From Chlorobiota bacterium (GTDB lineage Bacteria; Bacteroidota; Ignavibacteria; Ignavibacteriales; Melioribacteraceae): a stretch of 32,509 bases of DNA. The first letter of the stretch is position 1. The number at the start of each line of letters is the position of its first letter. This document shows positions 1-10,218 of this stretch, one piece after another. The notes beneath the pieces are model-generated. The model did no database searches. It had not been told where the DNA came from and was given only the letters and a program-made list of their open reading frames with translations. The position numbers and the translations under genes were made by a program. The stretch lies in NCBI GenBank assembly GCA_013151565.1, contig JAADIB010000149.1, forward strand, positions 1 through 32,509, read 5' to 3'.

Positions 1-326
1 CCTGTTCCTGTAGGGTCTCCACCCTGTAACATGAAATCAGGTATTACACGATGAAATATGATATTATCATATTTGCCTGTTGTTGCTAACCCAACAAAAT
101 TCTCAACCGTTTTAGGAACTCTCCTTGCAAAAAGCTCAAGCTCTATATCGCCCATATTTGTTTTGATTGTCGCGACTAATTTTTCGTTATCTTTAAGATT
201 CATTAGTTCTTTCACTTTTTCCTCTGCTTTAGTTAATGACTTTTTACCGATTTTTTCTGTAGATGTTTTATCCCCGCTGCATGCAAAAAACATCAGGGAC
301 AAAAGTATAAAAATTATTTGCTTCAT
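1..326 (-). CDS. Cyclophilin-type peptidyl-prolyl cis-trans isomerase, putative lipoprotein (C-terminus cut by window edge)
   Basis: Manual reverse translation: [109 protein letters not shown]. Cyclophilin motifs ([27 protein letters not shown]) and lipobox-like FFAC. Not in ORF track because the stop lies outside the window. Confidence 0.93.
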   Translation of the reverse strand, partial: MKQIIFILLSLMFFACSGDKTSTEKIGKKSLTKAEEKVKELMNLKDNEKLVATIKTNMGDIELELFARRVPKTVENFVGLATTGKYDNIIFHRVIPDFMLQGGDPTGT

Positions 327-336
327 TGTTTTCCTC

Positions 337-1185
337 TTATGCACTTATTATGTTTAATCCAATTAGAATGAAAATTGCGATACCTATAAAAACTCTATAA
401 TAGACAAAAACCATAGTTGAATGCTTTTTCAAATATGATAATAAGAATGCAATTGTTATATAACCGCTCACTGCTGAGGCGATTGTTGCAATTGCTAAAG
501 TTATTAATCCATCTGTCTGTATGTATTCCAAGGAACTGTAAAATTCCAAAAGACCGCTTCCGAGTATTGCCGGAACACTTAGCAGAAAAGAAAACCGTGC
601 AGCGGTCTCTCTTTTAAGCCCGACAAAAATACCTGCTGTAATAGTTGTACCGGAGCGGGATGAACCTGGTATCAGAGCCAGTGATTGTGCAAATCCAATA
701 AGTAAAGAATCTTTCCAAGTGATATCCTTCATTTCACGTTTGAATTTTCCAACCCTTTCGGCAAAAGCAAGAATTAATCCAAGAACAATTAAACTTGTTG
801 CAATTACATACAAGTTTTTTGTAAAGGCACCTTCAATAGCATCCTTGAAGCCAAGCCCTATTATTGCAACCGGTATTGACCCGAGAATTATGAACCATCC
901 CATCTTTGAATTCATATCTTGCTCAGAATATTTTTTTCTCTCAAGTAAATTCTCTTTCAAAAAAGTGATAAAAATATTCCAAAGGTCTTTCCAAAAATAA
1001 ATAATAATTGCCAGGAGTGTCCCGAGTTGAATGACCGCAATAAATGAAGTCCACCTCTCAGGATTTTCTGCAGATATCAAACCCATAAGTTTGCCTATAA
1101 TTGTTAAATGCCCTGTACTGCTGATCGGTAGGAATTCTGTCAGTCCCTGAACAATACCTAAAAATAACGCTTCTAAATAACTCAA
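337..1185 (-). CDS. uppP: Undecaprenyl-diphosphatase UppP/BacA
   Basis: 282 aa; [18 protein letters not shown] and [10 protein letters not shown] motifs of the UppP family. Confidence 0.96.
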   Translation of the reverse strand: MSYLEALFLGIVQGLTEFLPISSTGHLTIIGKLMGLISAENPERWTSFIAVIQLGTLLAIIIYFWKDLWNIFITFLKENLLERKKYSEQDMNSKMGWFIILGSIPVAIIGLGFKDAIEGAFTKNLYVIATSLIVLGLILAFAERVGKFKREMKDITWKDSLLIGFAQSLALIPGSSRSGTTITAGIFVGLKRETAARFSFLLSVPAILGSGLLEFYSSLEYIQTDGLITLAIATIASAVSGYITIAFLLSYLKKHSTMVFVYYRVFIGIAIFILIGLNIISA

Positions 1186-1196
1186 CTATTCACCTC

Positions 1197-1832
1197 TTAA
1201 AAGAAATATGAAACACCTATATCAACACTTACTGAAAAAGAGTTTATGTTGACATTTTCATTAATAACGCTGTTATGCAAGTTCCGCTCACCATTAGCCG
1301 GTTCTCCCGGGAAATCAAAACGCATAGTACCACCGACATTCGCGTAAAAATTTCCTCCTAATTTTGTATGCCCTTGAGCTCTTAGTAATAATCCATATCC
1401 AATTGTGGAATAATTTTCTGTAAGGATTATCTTTTCACTTAGATCAATAATCCTTATTCCCGCACCGCCGCCGAACTTGAATTTATATCCTTCTCCATTT
1501 ATTACATAGTATGCCAGCAATGACGGTTTATGATGACCGTATTCCAGTTCATAGTTTGTAAATCCTATAGATGTATTATAACTGTATAAGGTATACACAT
1601 CCTCTATGCCAAGTTGAAAAGTGGGTGTAACAGAAAAATCAGCTTCCAAATAAAATTCTGCTGTGGAACTGAATGTAGGTTGTTTTTTCTCAGACGGGAA
1701 AGACATATTGAAATAATCATTCAATGAACTATTAGTTAGAAAACTTATTCCCATCCCCGCTGCAATATCAACCTGTGCAGATATATTTTTAGTTACGAAG
1801 AAAACCAATAAAATAAATACAATTTTTTTCAT
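1197..1832 (-). CDS. Putative secreted outer-membrane beta-barrel-like protein
   Basis: 211 aa; N-terminal signal peptide, glycine/aromatic alternation, C-terminal ...VSVDIGVSYFF typical of outer-membrane barrels. Confidence 0.6.
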   Translation of the reverse strand: MKKIVFILLVFFVTKNISAQVDIAAGMGISFLTNSSLNDYFNMSFPSEKKQPTFSSTAEFYLEADFSVTPTFQLGIEDVYTLYSYNTSIGFTNYELEYGHHKPSLLAYYVINGEGYKFKFGGGAGIRIIDLSEKIILTENYSTIGYGLLLRAQGHTKLGGNFYANVGGTMRFDFPGEPANGERNLHNSVINENVNINSFSVSVDIGVSYFF

Positions 1833-2902
1833 ATTCCTGTTGTCTCACCTCTAATAACTGAAAAGAAATTTTCCTTAGGAAATCCTAGTTTTGCTCTATA
1901 TCTATTGATATATGCAATAAAGCCAAACATTGAAACTACAAACACAATTATTGATACTGTATGAGTAAGTAAAGCATAAGCTGAACCGGCTTCCTGAGTG
2001 AAGGCGAACAATCCTACAAGAACTGATTTGACTATAAAATGATATGATCCGGCTCCGCCTGGAGTAGGAATAATAACGCCAAAAGCACTTATCGTCATTA
2101 CAACCCAAGCCATTCCAAAACTCACTTCATAAGATGAACTAAAATTGAGCACAAAAAATCCCAAATAAGAACTCAATCCATAGCTCAGCATCATAGCCAC
2201 CGAAAAAATAATGACCCACAAATAATTTCGGACTCCTTTTATTGTAGCAAATCCATCGATCAGCATTTCGAAAATATATGATAACCTTTTTGCCGCTTTT
2301 TCTGAAAAGCGTCCGACAAACTTAACTATCCAGTCATAGAACTTATGTTTAAACTTAACGAGCAGAATAATAACAGCAATGATCAGAATAATTCCAAGAA
2401 ACCCAAAGTATAAAGCGGACTTGAGCCAGAACACATCATTGTAAAGACTTCCCGGATAAATAATTACACTAGCTAAAACCGAAACTCCAAGTATAAGAAT
2501 ATCGATCACGCGTTCAACAACTATGGTACCAAGTACTGACGAGCGGGATATATCCTCCCATCTGCCGGCAAACATTCCCCGGTAAAATTCACCAAGACGC
2601 GGGACAAAACTATTAACACCGTAACCTATCATAATTGCGCCTAGTAGATAGAGCAATGAAGTGTCCTCTTTAGTTGAACGAAGCATCACTTTCCAGCGTA
2701 ATGCCCTAATGATGTGCGAGATATAAAATGACATGATGAAAATAATAAACCAAACAAGTGATGAATTGGCTATTATCTCTAGGGCTTTTCCCATATCTAC
2801 ATCTTTAAATGTTAGATAAAGAAAAAACAGCGTAAGCAGTACCGGGATTATGTACCCTAAAATTTTTTTAACTTTAGAGCTTTTTTTTTTATCTGAGGTC
2901 AA
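1829..2902 (-). CDS. Flippase-like / lysylphosphatidylglycerol synthase TM-region family membrane protein
   Basis: 357 aa multi-TM protein; SHIIRALRWKVMLRS, VNSFVPRLGEFYRGMFAGR and PTPGGAGSYHF motifs of the LPG_synthase_TM family. Called start is TTG overlapping the lolA stop. Confidence 0.85.
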   Translation of the reverse strand: MTSDKKKSSKVKKILGYIIPVLLTLFFLYLTFKDVDMGKALEIIANSSLVWFIIFIMSFYISHIIRALRWKVMLRSTKEDTSLLYLLGAIMIGYGVNSFVPRLGEFYRGMFAGRWEDISRSSVLGTIVVERVIDILILGVSVLASVIIYPGSLYNDVFWLKSALYFGFLGIILIIAVIILLVKFKHKFYDWIVKFVGRFSEKAAKRLSYIFEMLIDGFATIKGVRNYLWVIIFSVAMMLSYGLSSYLGFFVLNFSSSYEVSFGMAWVVMTISAFGVIIPTPGGAGSYHFIVKSVLVGLFAFTQEAGSAYALLTHTVSIIVFVVSMFGFIAYINRYRAKLGFPKENFFSVIRGETTGI

Positions 2903-3503
2903 TTACTTCAACTCCTTCAGAAGGTTCAAAATTAAATAATTGCCCCGATAGCTTGTTGTTAAGTTGAACTGAATCTAATTCGAAAACGAACTTCATATTA
3001 TTGAAATCTGTGATCTCAACTTTTGTAATTACATCATTTTTATCAACAGATATTAGTACAGATTTAAAGTTAAGCCGATCATCTTTAGGAGTTAATTTTA
3101 TTTCAGTAACCCCGGGTTTCCTTTCTACAATTTCTTTATCACACATATCAGGATAGGAATTGATAATTTCCGGGAGAGAAAAATTCGTGTAATCATTGTC
3201 GTATTTGGAAATTATCACTTTGTTCGTTGATTTATTGAAGTTCCAAACGGTAACGCCGTTAGAAACGATTAGTCTGTCTTTGACTTCAATTCTAAGGCTG
3301 TTATCCTTTTTAAAATAAAATTTACCTGTTAAGATCGTTGGCTTTTTTTTCTCGGAAGAATAGATCGTCTGAATGAAATTCGCTTTTAAATCATTTATTG
3401 TAGAAAATTTTGTCTGAATTTCTTGAACGACTTCATCAGCTGTTTGTGCATTTATAATTCCAGCTAATAGAATCACGAAAATTACATTTATCAATTTTTT
3501 CAT
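2889..3503 (-). CDS. lolA: Outer-membrane lipoprotein carrier protein LolA-like
   Basis: 204 aa with signal peptide; LKANFIQTIYS, GKFYFKKDNSLRIEV, DRLIVSNGVTVWNFN pattern of the LolA family. Confidence 0.85.
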   Translation of the reverse strand: MKKLINVIFVILLAGIINAQTADEVVQEIQTKFSTINDLKANFIQTIYSSEKKKPTILTGKFYFKKDNSLRIEVKDRLIVSNGVTVWNFNKSTNKVIISKYDNDYTNFSLPEIINSYPDMCDKEIVERKPGVTEIKLTPKDDRLNFKSVLISVDKNDVITKVEITDFNNMKFVFELDSVQLNNKLSGQLFNFEPSEGVEVIDLR

Positions 3504-5974
3504 ATTGATCTCAGAATAGTTTCTAATTGCTCTTCGTCTTCAACTATAACTTCTCTCGCTTTACTTCCTTCGGACGGTCCGACAATACCAGCCTGCTCAA
3601 GTTGATCAACAATTCTTGCCGCACGGGAATATCCTAACTTTAACTTTCTCTGAAGCAGTGATACCGAACCCTGCTGATGCCTGATTATAACACGCGCAGC
3701 ATCTTCAAACATCGGGTCAAGATCTGCAAGGAAATTTTCATCCGCATTGTTCTTCTTTTCAAACATTGACGGCAAGAAGTATCGCTTTGAATATCCTTTT
3801 TGAATATAAATTGCATTAGTGACTTTTTCAACTTCTTCAGTTGAGATAAAAGCATTTTGAATACGAATTGGTTTCGGCATTCCGGCGGGAAGGAAAAGCA
3901 TATCACCTCTTCCAAGCAACTGTTCGGCGCCATTCATATCCAGAATCGTTCGCGAATCAATTTTAGTAGCTACTTGATAAGCTATTCGCGCCGGGAAGTT
4001 TGCTTTTATCACACCGGTTATCACATTTACCGATGGTCTCTGAGTCGCAACCACCAAATGAATACCAACCGCTCTTGCCAATTGTGCAATTCTGGCTATC
4101 GGTTCTTCAACTTCTTTCCCGGAAGTCATCATCAAGTCTGCCAACTCGTCAATTATAATAACTATATAAGGTAATTTATGATGCTTGATTTTATCAGTAT
4201 CAGACGGTCTGGTTTTTGGATTTTCAACTTTCTTGTTATAATCAATAATATTTCTAACTCCTGCTTTGGCAAGTTTATCATAACGTTTTTCCATCTCGTA
4301 TTCAACTGCTTTAAGCGCTATCAGCGCATTCGATGGAATAGTTATGATCTCTTCATCCAGATCCGGAGAAACTGCAAGATAGTGTTTGCTTAATTTTTTA
4401 TAAAACGATAACTCGATTTTTTTAGGATCAATAATCATGAACTTAACGTCAGACGGGTCCTTTGCATAGAGTAAACTTGTTATCAGCATATTTATCCCGA
4501 CACTTTTCCCGGAACCTGTTGCACCGGCAATCAATAAGTGAGGCATCGCTGTTAGATCAGTAATATAAACATCACCGATTATTGTCTTTCCAAGTGCGAT
4601 CGGTAATGCAGCCTTTGATTCGTGTAGCTTTGCAATGATTGATCTTGCTTTTACAGTCGTGGATCTTTCATTAGGAATTTCCACACCAATTGCTTTTTTG
4701 CCCGGTATTGGAGCTATGATCCTGATCCCCCTTGCAGCAAGGGCTAATGCAATATCGTGTTCCAGACTTACAATCCTGCTGATCTTTACTCCCGGAGCAG
4801 GAACAATTTCGTACTGTGTAACTACTGGTCCAGGTGTAACCGAAATATCTTCTATTTTTATATCGAATAAAGCCAATTTCTCTTTGAGCAGTTGAGCATT
4901 ATGTTTAAGTTCATGCTCGGGAATTTTAAAATCTTCATCCAGAGGCATATCTAATAAATTGATGCTTGGAGGAATAAACTTAATTTTTTCTTCCCATTGT
5001 TCCGGCAGGTTTTCTTCTTCCGCTTCAACACTCGGCGGTTTAGTATCTATTTTCTTCGCCGAATCCTCACTCATTATCTGTGGTTCAAGCGGTTGGAATG
5101 AAGGATCAATAACTTCTTTCTTTTCTTCATCCATTTTATGAACAATGGTGATCTTAGTTTCAACAGGTTCCCCAGGTTCTTCAGCCGGAATTTCCTCTTC
5201 AGCAACTTTCTTCTTCTTTTTCAGTAAAGTTGATTTACCTTTTTCTTTCCTCGATAATTTTTTTATCTTACCAAGATTATCCTCTTCCGCTTCGGTTTTG
5301 ACAGTGATCTTTGTATCTTCATCTGTTTCCAACGCACCACGGAAGAACTTTTTGAAGAATCCAAAAATACTTTCAATTTTGAGATCAAATGCTAATACTA
5401 TTATAATCAAAAGTAGCGCAAATAATACAATTATACTTCCAAGCCCGCCAAGTAGTCTTCCAACAGCGCCGCCAAAAAAGTCGCCGACTTTACCTGATAA
5501 TTCAATTGAATCATATAGAAGTCCCAATTCAACTCTCAACATTCCGAAAAATGTGGAAATTATAAGGGCGGTATAAAGTAAAAAGTTTGAAAGATGAATT
5601 GCAAGTTTGTAACTCTCCTCTTTCAGTAAAGCATATCCCCAAATAAAAATAACAATGGGAATAACGATAGAAAAATAACCGATAGTGGAATTAATAAAAA
5701 ATGAGGAAATATAAGCTCCGAGAATACCTAGCCAATTATGAATACTAGAATACCGGCTGATTGTTTCAGGGTTAGATGAAAAGACATTGAGCAGATCGGT
5801 AAAACCCAATGAAAGATTCGCTTCGTCATATCTTGAGTATGATAAAATACTCAAAAAAGTAAGGAGCGAAAAGATAATCAAGAAGAAGCCGAAAAGTTTC
5901 TTTTTCTTTTCAACTGAAACTTCTTTGGATTTACTTTGGGTAGATGTTTTTTTTGTTCTTTTTTTTACAGCCAT
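3500..5974 (-). CDS. ftsK: DNA translocase FtsK/SpoIIIE
   Basis: 824 aa; N-terminal TM segments, Walker A GATGSGKSVGIN, C-terminal gamma winged-helix (QQGSVSLLQRKLKLGYSRAARIVDQLEQAGIVGPSEGSKAREV). Confidence 0.97.
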   Translation of the reverse strand: MAVKKRTKKTSTQSKSKEVSVEKKKKLFGFFLIIFSLLTFLSILSYSRYDEANLSLGFTDLLNVFSSNPETISRYSSIHNWLGILGAYISSFFINSTIGYFSIVIPIVIFIWGYALLKEESYKLAIHLSNFLLYTALIISTFFGMLRVELGLLYDSIELSGKVGDFFGGAVGRLLGGLGSIIVLFALLLIIIVLAFDLKIESIFGFFKKFFRGALETDEDTKITVKTEAEEDNLGKIKKLSRKEKGKSTLLKKKKKVAEEEIPAEEPGEPVETKITIVHKMDEEKKEVIDPSFQPLEPQIMSEDSAKKIDTKPPSVEAEEENLPEQWEEKIKFIPPSINLLDMPLDEDFKIPEHELKHNAQLLKEKLALFDIKIEDISVTPGPVVTQYEIVPAPGVKISRIVSLEHDIALALAARGIRIIAPIPGKKAIGVEIPNERSTTVKARSIIAKLHESKAALPIALGKTIIGDVYITDLTAMPHLLIAGATGSGKSVGINMLITSLLYAKDPSDVKFMIIDPKKIELSFYKKLSKHYLAVSPDLDEEIITIPSNALIALKAVEYEMEKRYDKLAKAGVRNIIDYNKKVENPKTRPSDTDKIKHHKLPYIVIIIDELADLMMTSGKEVEEPIARIAQLARAVGIHLVVATQRPSVNVITGVIKANFPARIAYQVATKIDSRTILDMNGAEQLLGRGDMLFLPAGMPKPIRIQNAFISTEEVEKVTNAIYIQKGYSKRYFLPSMFEKKNNADENFLADLDPMFEDAARVIIRHQQGSVSLLQRKLKLGYSRAARIVDQLEQAGIVGPSEGSKAREVIVEDEEQLETILRSI

Positions 5975-6006
5975 TAACCAACCCAGATCAACTTAGTAAG
6001 ATAATG

Positions 6007-6741
6007 CTAAATATTGTTTTTTTTGAATAGTTTGATCTCTCCACCTTTGTAGAAAGGAATGATAGGCATATTATCTATTTCAGCACAAAACTTAAGGTCG
6101 TCTTCGAAACCGTTTTTTATCAATAATTTACCATGTTCGCTTTCACGGAGCATCTCTAATACATTAGAACCGAACTGCTCATTTAAAACTAAACTAGCTT
6201 TAGCGGCATCGGTAATTTCAATATCTTCTTTTAATGATTGCATTTTTTGGATCAATGCACCGGCACAAATAGTATCCTCCATGCAGAACATACCATGAGA
6301 ACCTGCTGCAATAATTTCTACATCTTTATCAAGCTCGGTCAAATGTTCTGCAACAATAGACAAATTATTAAAACTTGTAATAAATAATTTATCCGAATAT
6401 TTTGCTTTCACTACAGCTTTTGATCCATTAGTTGTAAACAAAATTATCGATTTACCATGGACCAATCCTTTTGTATAATCTTGTGGTGAATTACCCAGGT
6501 CAAATCCGTCTATAATCTTAGTATTTCTTTCTCCGCATAACAGAGTCTGACCGCCATGAGCATTTACGGAAATCTTCATTGCAAAATCAATTGATCCAAC
6601 AGGAATAATTTCCTTTGCCCCGTTATTCAGCGCTTGAACGATCACCGAAGTTGCTCTTAAAACATCTATAGCAACCGAAGTTTTCCCGGTGAAATAAAGT
6701 TCATCAACATTATTTGGAGATAATAATACGTTTACTTTCAT
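6007..6741 (-). CDS. comB: 2-phosphosulfolactate phosphatase ComB family
   Basis: 244 aa; AIDVLRATSVIVQALNNGAKEIIPV and LLCGERNTKIIDGFDLGNSPQDY signatures of ComB. Confidence 0.88.
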   Translation of the reverse strand: MKVNVLLSPNNVDELYFTGKTSVAIDVLRATSVIVQALNNGAKEIIPVGSIDFAMKISVNAHGGQTLLCGERNTKIIDGFDLGNSPQDYTKGLVHGKSIILFTTNGSKAVVKAKYSDKLFITSFNNLSIVAEHLTELDKDVEIIAAGSHGMFCMEDTICAGALIQKMQSLKEDIEITDAAKASLVLNEQFGSNVLEMLRESEHGKLLIKNGFEDDLKFCAEIDNMPIIPFYKGGEIKLFKKNNI

Positions 6742-6788
6742 TTGTCCGCAATTTTATTTTTGTCCTCATTTATCATGCTAACTGCATG

Positions 6789-7871
6789 TTATTTTTTAAT
6801 AAAAGGCAATTTAACTATTGTTAATGGAATTTCCTTATTCCTTACCTTTACATTAAGCTGTTCATCTGAATCTATATAATTTTCATCTACATAACCAAGT
6901 GCAATCGGGTGACCGAGAATCGGGCTTAAGGTACCGCTTGTAATATTGCCAACAATTTCGCCGTTTAGTGCAATTTCGTAACCATGCCTCGGTAAAACTC
7001 TTTCTTCCGAGATCATTGCAACCAGTTTACGTTTTACGCCTTCTTCCTTAACTTTAAGAATAGCGTCTCGCCCGATAAAGTCACCTTTATTCACTTTTGT
7101 TATCCAACCTAACCCCGCTTCAATAGGATTTGTTGTTTCATCAATATCATTTCCGTATAAACAAAAACCCATTTCTAATCTTAAGCTATCCCTAGCGCCA
7201 AGTCCAGCAGGCTGAATCTGGTATTTTTTACCAATATCAAATAGTTTATCCCAAAATTCTTCAGCTTTTTTTTCATCGGTTTTAAAGTACAATTCGTATC
7301 CCAATTCACCGGTGTAACCTGTACGCGATACCAGCATATCGATTCCACCACATTTTGCATTAAAAAAGCGATAGTATTCTAAATCTAACTTTCTATCGCA
7401 AATTCCCTGCAAAACTTTTCGGGAATTTGGTCCTTGTACAGCAAGCAGAGAATATTCATCACTCTCGTTCAGTATTTCTACTCCGAATGAATTATTCTTA
7501 TGCATCCAGTTAACATCTTTTTCAATATTTGAAGCATTTATTACAAGAAAATATTCATTCTCATCAATTCTATAAACCAACAAGTCGTCAATAATTCCGC
7601 CGTTTTCGTTACACATTGCCGAATACTGCACACTGCCGTCAGATAATTTAGAAACATCGTTGATGGTTAGATACTGGACAAAATCGAAAGCCCGCTCACC
7701 TTTGATCCTAACTTCTCCCATGTGTGAAACGTCAAAAACCCCAACAGAATTTCGAACGGCTTTATGCTCATCAATTATTGAAGTGTATTGAACAGGCATT
7801 AAATATCCGGCAAAATCAATTAGTTTTGCTCCTAATCTTTCGTGTATATTATAAAACTTCGTCTTTTTCAT
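6789..7871 (-). CDS. gcvT: Glycine cleavage system aminomethyltransferase (T protein)
   Basis: 360 aa; VFDVSHMGEVRIKG, SRTGYTGELGYELYF, PAGLGARDSLRLEMGFCLYGNDIDE motifs. Confidence 0.96.
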   Translation of the reverse strand: MKKTKFYNIHERLGAKLIDFAGYLMPVQYTSIIDEHKAVRNSVGVFDVSHMGEVRIKGERAFDFVQYLTINDVSKLSDGSVQYSAMCNENGGIIDDLLVYRIDENEYFLVINASNIEKDVNWMHKNNSFGVEILNESDEYSLLAVQGPNSRKVLQGICDRKLDLEYYRFFNAKCGGIDMLVSRTGYTGELGYELYFKTDEKKAEEFWDKLFDIGKKYQIQPAGLGARDSLRLEMGFCLYGNDIDETTNPIEAGLGWITKVNKGDFIGRDAILKVKEEGVKRKLVAMISEERVLPRHGYEIALNGEIVGNITSGTLSPILGHPIALGYVDENYIDSDEQLNVKVRNKEIPLTIVKLPFIKK

Positions 7872-7915
7872 CTACTTGTAATTTTACTTTTTTATCAATA
7901 CAGTTGACTTTATTA

Positions 7916-8569
7916 TCAAACTATAGTTGAGTTTAATTTGTTCCAATCACTCAAAAATTTATCAATACCGTTATCGGTAAGAGGATGTTTGAATAATTGC
8001 TCTATAACTTTAAATGGAACCGTTGCAATATCTGCGCCAATCATTGCCGCTTCGACTATATGAAGAGGATTTCTTATACTTGCAACAATTATCTCAGTTT
8101 GAAAATCATAATTATCATAAATTTGAACAATTTGCTCGATCAAATCCATTCCAACAGCACTGATATCATCAAGTCTGCCAACAAACGGACTAATATAAGA
8201 AGCTCCGGCTTTTGCAGCCAAAATTGCTTGACTGGCTGAAAAACACAAGGTAACATTCGTTTTTATCCCTAAACCGGATAATGACTTAACAGCTTTAATT
8301 CCATCTTTGGTTAACGGAATTTTTACCACGATATTTTCATGAATAGCCGCCAGTTCTTTTGCTTCATTAATCATTCCTTCATAATCAAGAGCAATTACCT
8401 CAGCGCTTATGGGTCCGTCAACTATTTTAATAATTTCGTCTAATAAACCTTTAAAATCTTTTCCTTCTCTTGAGACAAGTGTCGGATTGGTTGTAACACC
8501 ATCCAAAATTCCCATTGCTGCGGCTTCTTTAATTTCTTCAATGTTTGCCGTATCGATAAAAAATTTCAT
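7916..8569 (-). CDS. tal: Transaldolase (short TalC/fructose-6-phosphate aldolase-like subfamily)
   Basis: 217 aa; [75 protein letters not shown]. Confidence 0.95.
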   Translation of the reverse strand: MKFFIDTANIEEIKEAAAMGILDGVTTNPTLVSREGKDFKGLLDEIIKIVDGPISAEVIALDYEGMINEAKELAAIHENIVVKIPLTKDGIKAVKSLSGLGIKTNVTLCFSASQAILAAKAGASYISPFVGRLDDISAVGMDLIEQIVQIYDNYDFQTEIIVASIRNPLHIVEAAMIGADIATVPFKVIEQLFKHPLTDNGIDKFLSDWNKLNSTIV

Positions 8570-8614
8570 TTTAATTCTCTCATTTATTAATCTTATATTG
8601 AAACTTACTAAATA

Positions 8615-10180
8615 TTATAAATAATCTTGCGTAATTTCTTTCCCGGTTTTAGCATCAAGGAATCTGAATGCTTGAGGATTCACATCGGTTTTTTCTTCCA
8701 ATTTTATACGCACAAAATATTTTAACTGCAGTTTTTTGATAGTTGAGAATGGTCCTTCTCTCAATTTCAATCCCAAGGAATTATGCACCAGCAAGCGTAA
8801 AGAATGTTTATTCCCTTCGTTTTTATATCTTTGCAGCCAGCGATCAATTTCGTGCATTAAACTTGATTTTTTCTGCATAATACCGGTTCCATTACAAAAA
8901 TGGCAAATCTCATGAGTGGATTCCAAGATATTTTCACGAATTCGCTCACGTGTTATCTGCATCAAGCCGAAATCTGTCATCGGCAGCATTGCAATTTTTG
9001 CACGATCTTTCTTGAATTCTTTTTTCAGTTCATCATAAATTTTCTTTCGGTTCCTATCTTCCTCAAGATCGATAAAATCAACAACAACAAGTCCGCCTAT
9101 ATCTCTTAACCTTAACTGGCGTGCAATTTCCCTAGCTGCTTCCAGATCGGTTTTAAGAGAATTTAGCTCTTGCTCCTTTTTAGCCGCATAACGTCCGCTG
9201 TTAACATCAATTACAGACATTGCCTCGGTATGTTCAATAAATAAGTAACCTCCGCTGGGAAGATCGACCTTTCTGGTCATTATACTCTTTATCTGCTCTT
9301 CTATCCTGAATTCCTCGTATATCGGAACCGAGCTTTTGTATAGATTGATCTTATCAAGCAATTCGGGTTGATGAGTATTGATATAGCTTCGAATTTCTTT
9401 AAAAAGCTTTTTCGAATCTATAAAAATATTAGAAACGTCAGGAGTAAAAAGATCTCTGATAACACTGATAGTTGTACTGAGATCCCTATAAATCAAGTAT
9501 GGAGGAGAATTTTTCTTAACTTCTTCCTGTATCTGCTCCCACGTTTTGACCAAGAAATTCAAGTCAGCTTTTAATGCTTCCTCGCTTTGGTCTCTAGAAG
9601 CGGTTCTTATAATCAAACCGCAATTCGAAGGAATAATTCCCCTGGCTAAATTTTTCAGTCTTTTACGTTCTTTGTAATCGGATATCTTTCTTGATATACC
9701 GATCTGTTTTTCATATGGTATAAGAACACAAAATCTTCCGGGGATGGAGATTGAACTGGAAACTCTAACTCCCTTACCTTTTACCGGTTCTTTCAGAATT
9801 TGGACTAAAATTTCCTGTCCTTTTTTCAGTTTTGGATATTGTCTTGATCTGGTTTCCTTCTTTTCATCATTTCCGTGCTGAGTCTTATTCGGTTCATCCT
9901 CTTCAGGCTCGGCAACGAAATCATCATCGGCAAAATTAAGATTATCCCTTAAAGTATCACCGATATCAGAGAAATGAAGAAATCCATCATGTTTAAGTCC
10001 AATATCTATAAAGGCAGCTCGTATTCCGGGTAAAACTCTTGCAACTTTACCCAGATAAATATTGCCGACCATCCTACTTTTTTCCGGATGATCAACAAAA
10101 AAATCCACTAATTTTCCATCCTCAGTTATTGCTACCCTATTCTGAGAGGCAGTGGAACTAATAATAATTTCTTTTTGCAT
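8615..10180 (-). CDS. rng: Ribonuclease G/E family (Rng, CafA-type)
   Basis: 521 aa; S1-like N-terminus (GNIYLGKVARVLPGIRAAFIDIGL), SVIDVNSGRYAAKK, IGGLVVVDFIDLEEDRNR, zinc-link CHFCNGTG. Confidence 0.94.
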   Translation of the reverse strand: MQKEIIISSTASQNRVAITEDGKLVDFFVDHPEKSRMVGNIYLGKVARVLPGIRAAFIDIGLKHDGFLHFSDIGDTLRDNLNFADDDFVAEPEEDEPNKTQHGNDEKKETRSRQYPKLKKGQEILVQILKEPVKGKGVRVSSSISIPGRFCVLIPYEKQIGISRKISDYKERKRLKNLARGIIPSNCGLIIRTASRDQSEEALKADLNFLVKTWEQIQEEVKKNSPPYLIYRDLSTTISVIRDLFTPDVSNIFIDSKKLFKEIRSYINTHQPELLDKINLYKSSVPIYEEFRIEEQIKSIMTRKVDLPSGGYLFIEHTEAMSVIDVNSGRYAAKKEQELNSLKTDLEAAREIARQLRLRDIGGLVVVDFIDLEEDRNRKKIYDELKKEFKKDRAKIAMLPMTDFGLMQITRERIRENILESTHEICHFCNGTGIMQKKSSLMHEIDRWLQRYKNEGNKHSLRLLVHNSLGLKLREGPFSTIKKLQLKYFVRIKLEEKTDVNPQAFRFLDAKTGKEITQDYL

Positions 10181-10218
10181 TAAAACTTCTCACTTGTGAA
10201 CAAATTGATCAACTGACT

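Noticed and set aside
58-357. Plus-strand 99-aa ORF at the left edge
   Set aside because: Antisense to a clear cyclophilin lipoprotein gene on the minus strand.
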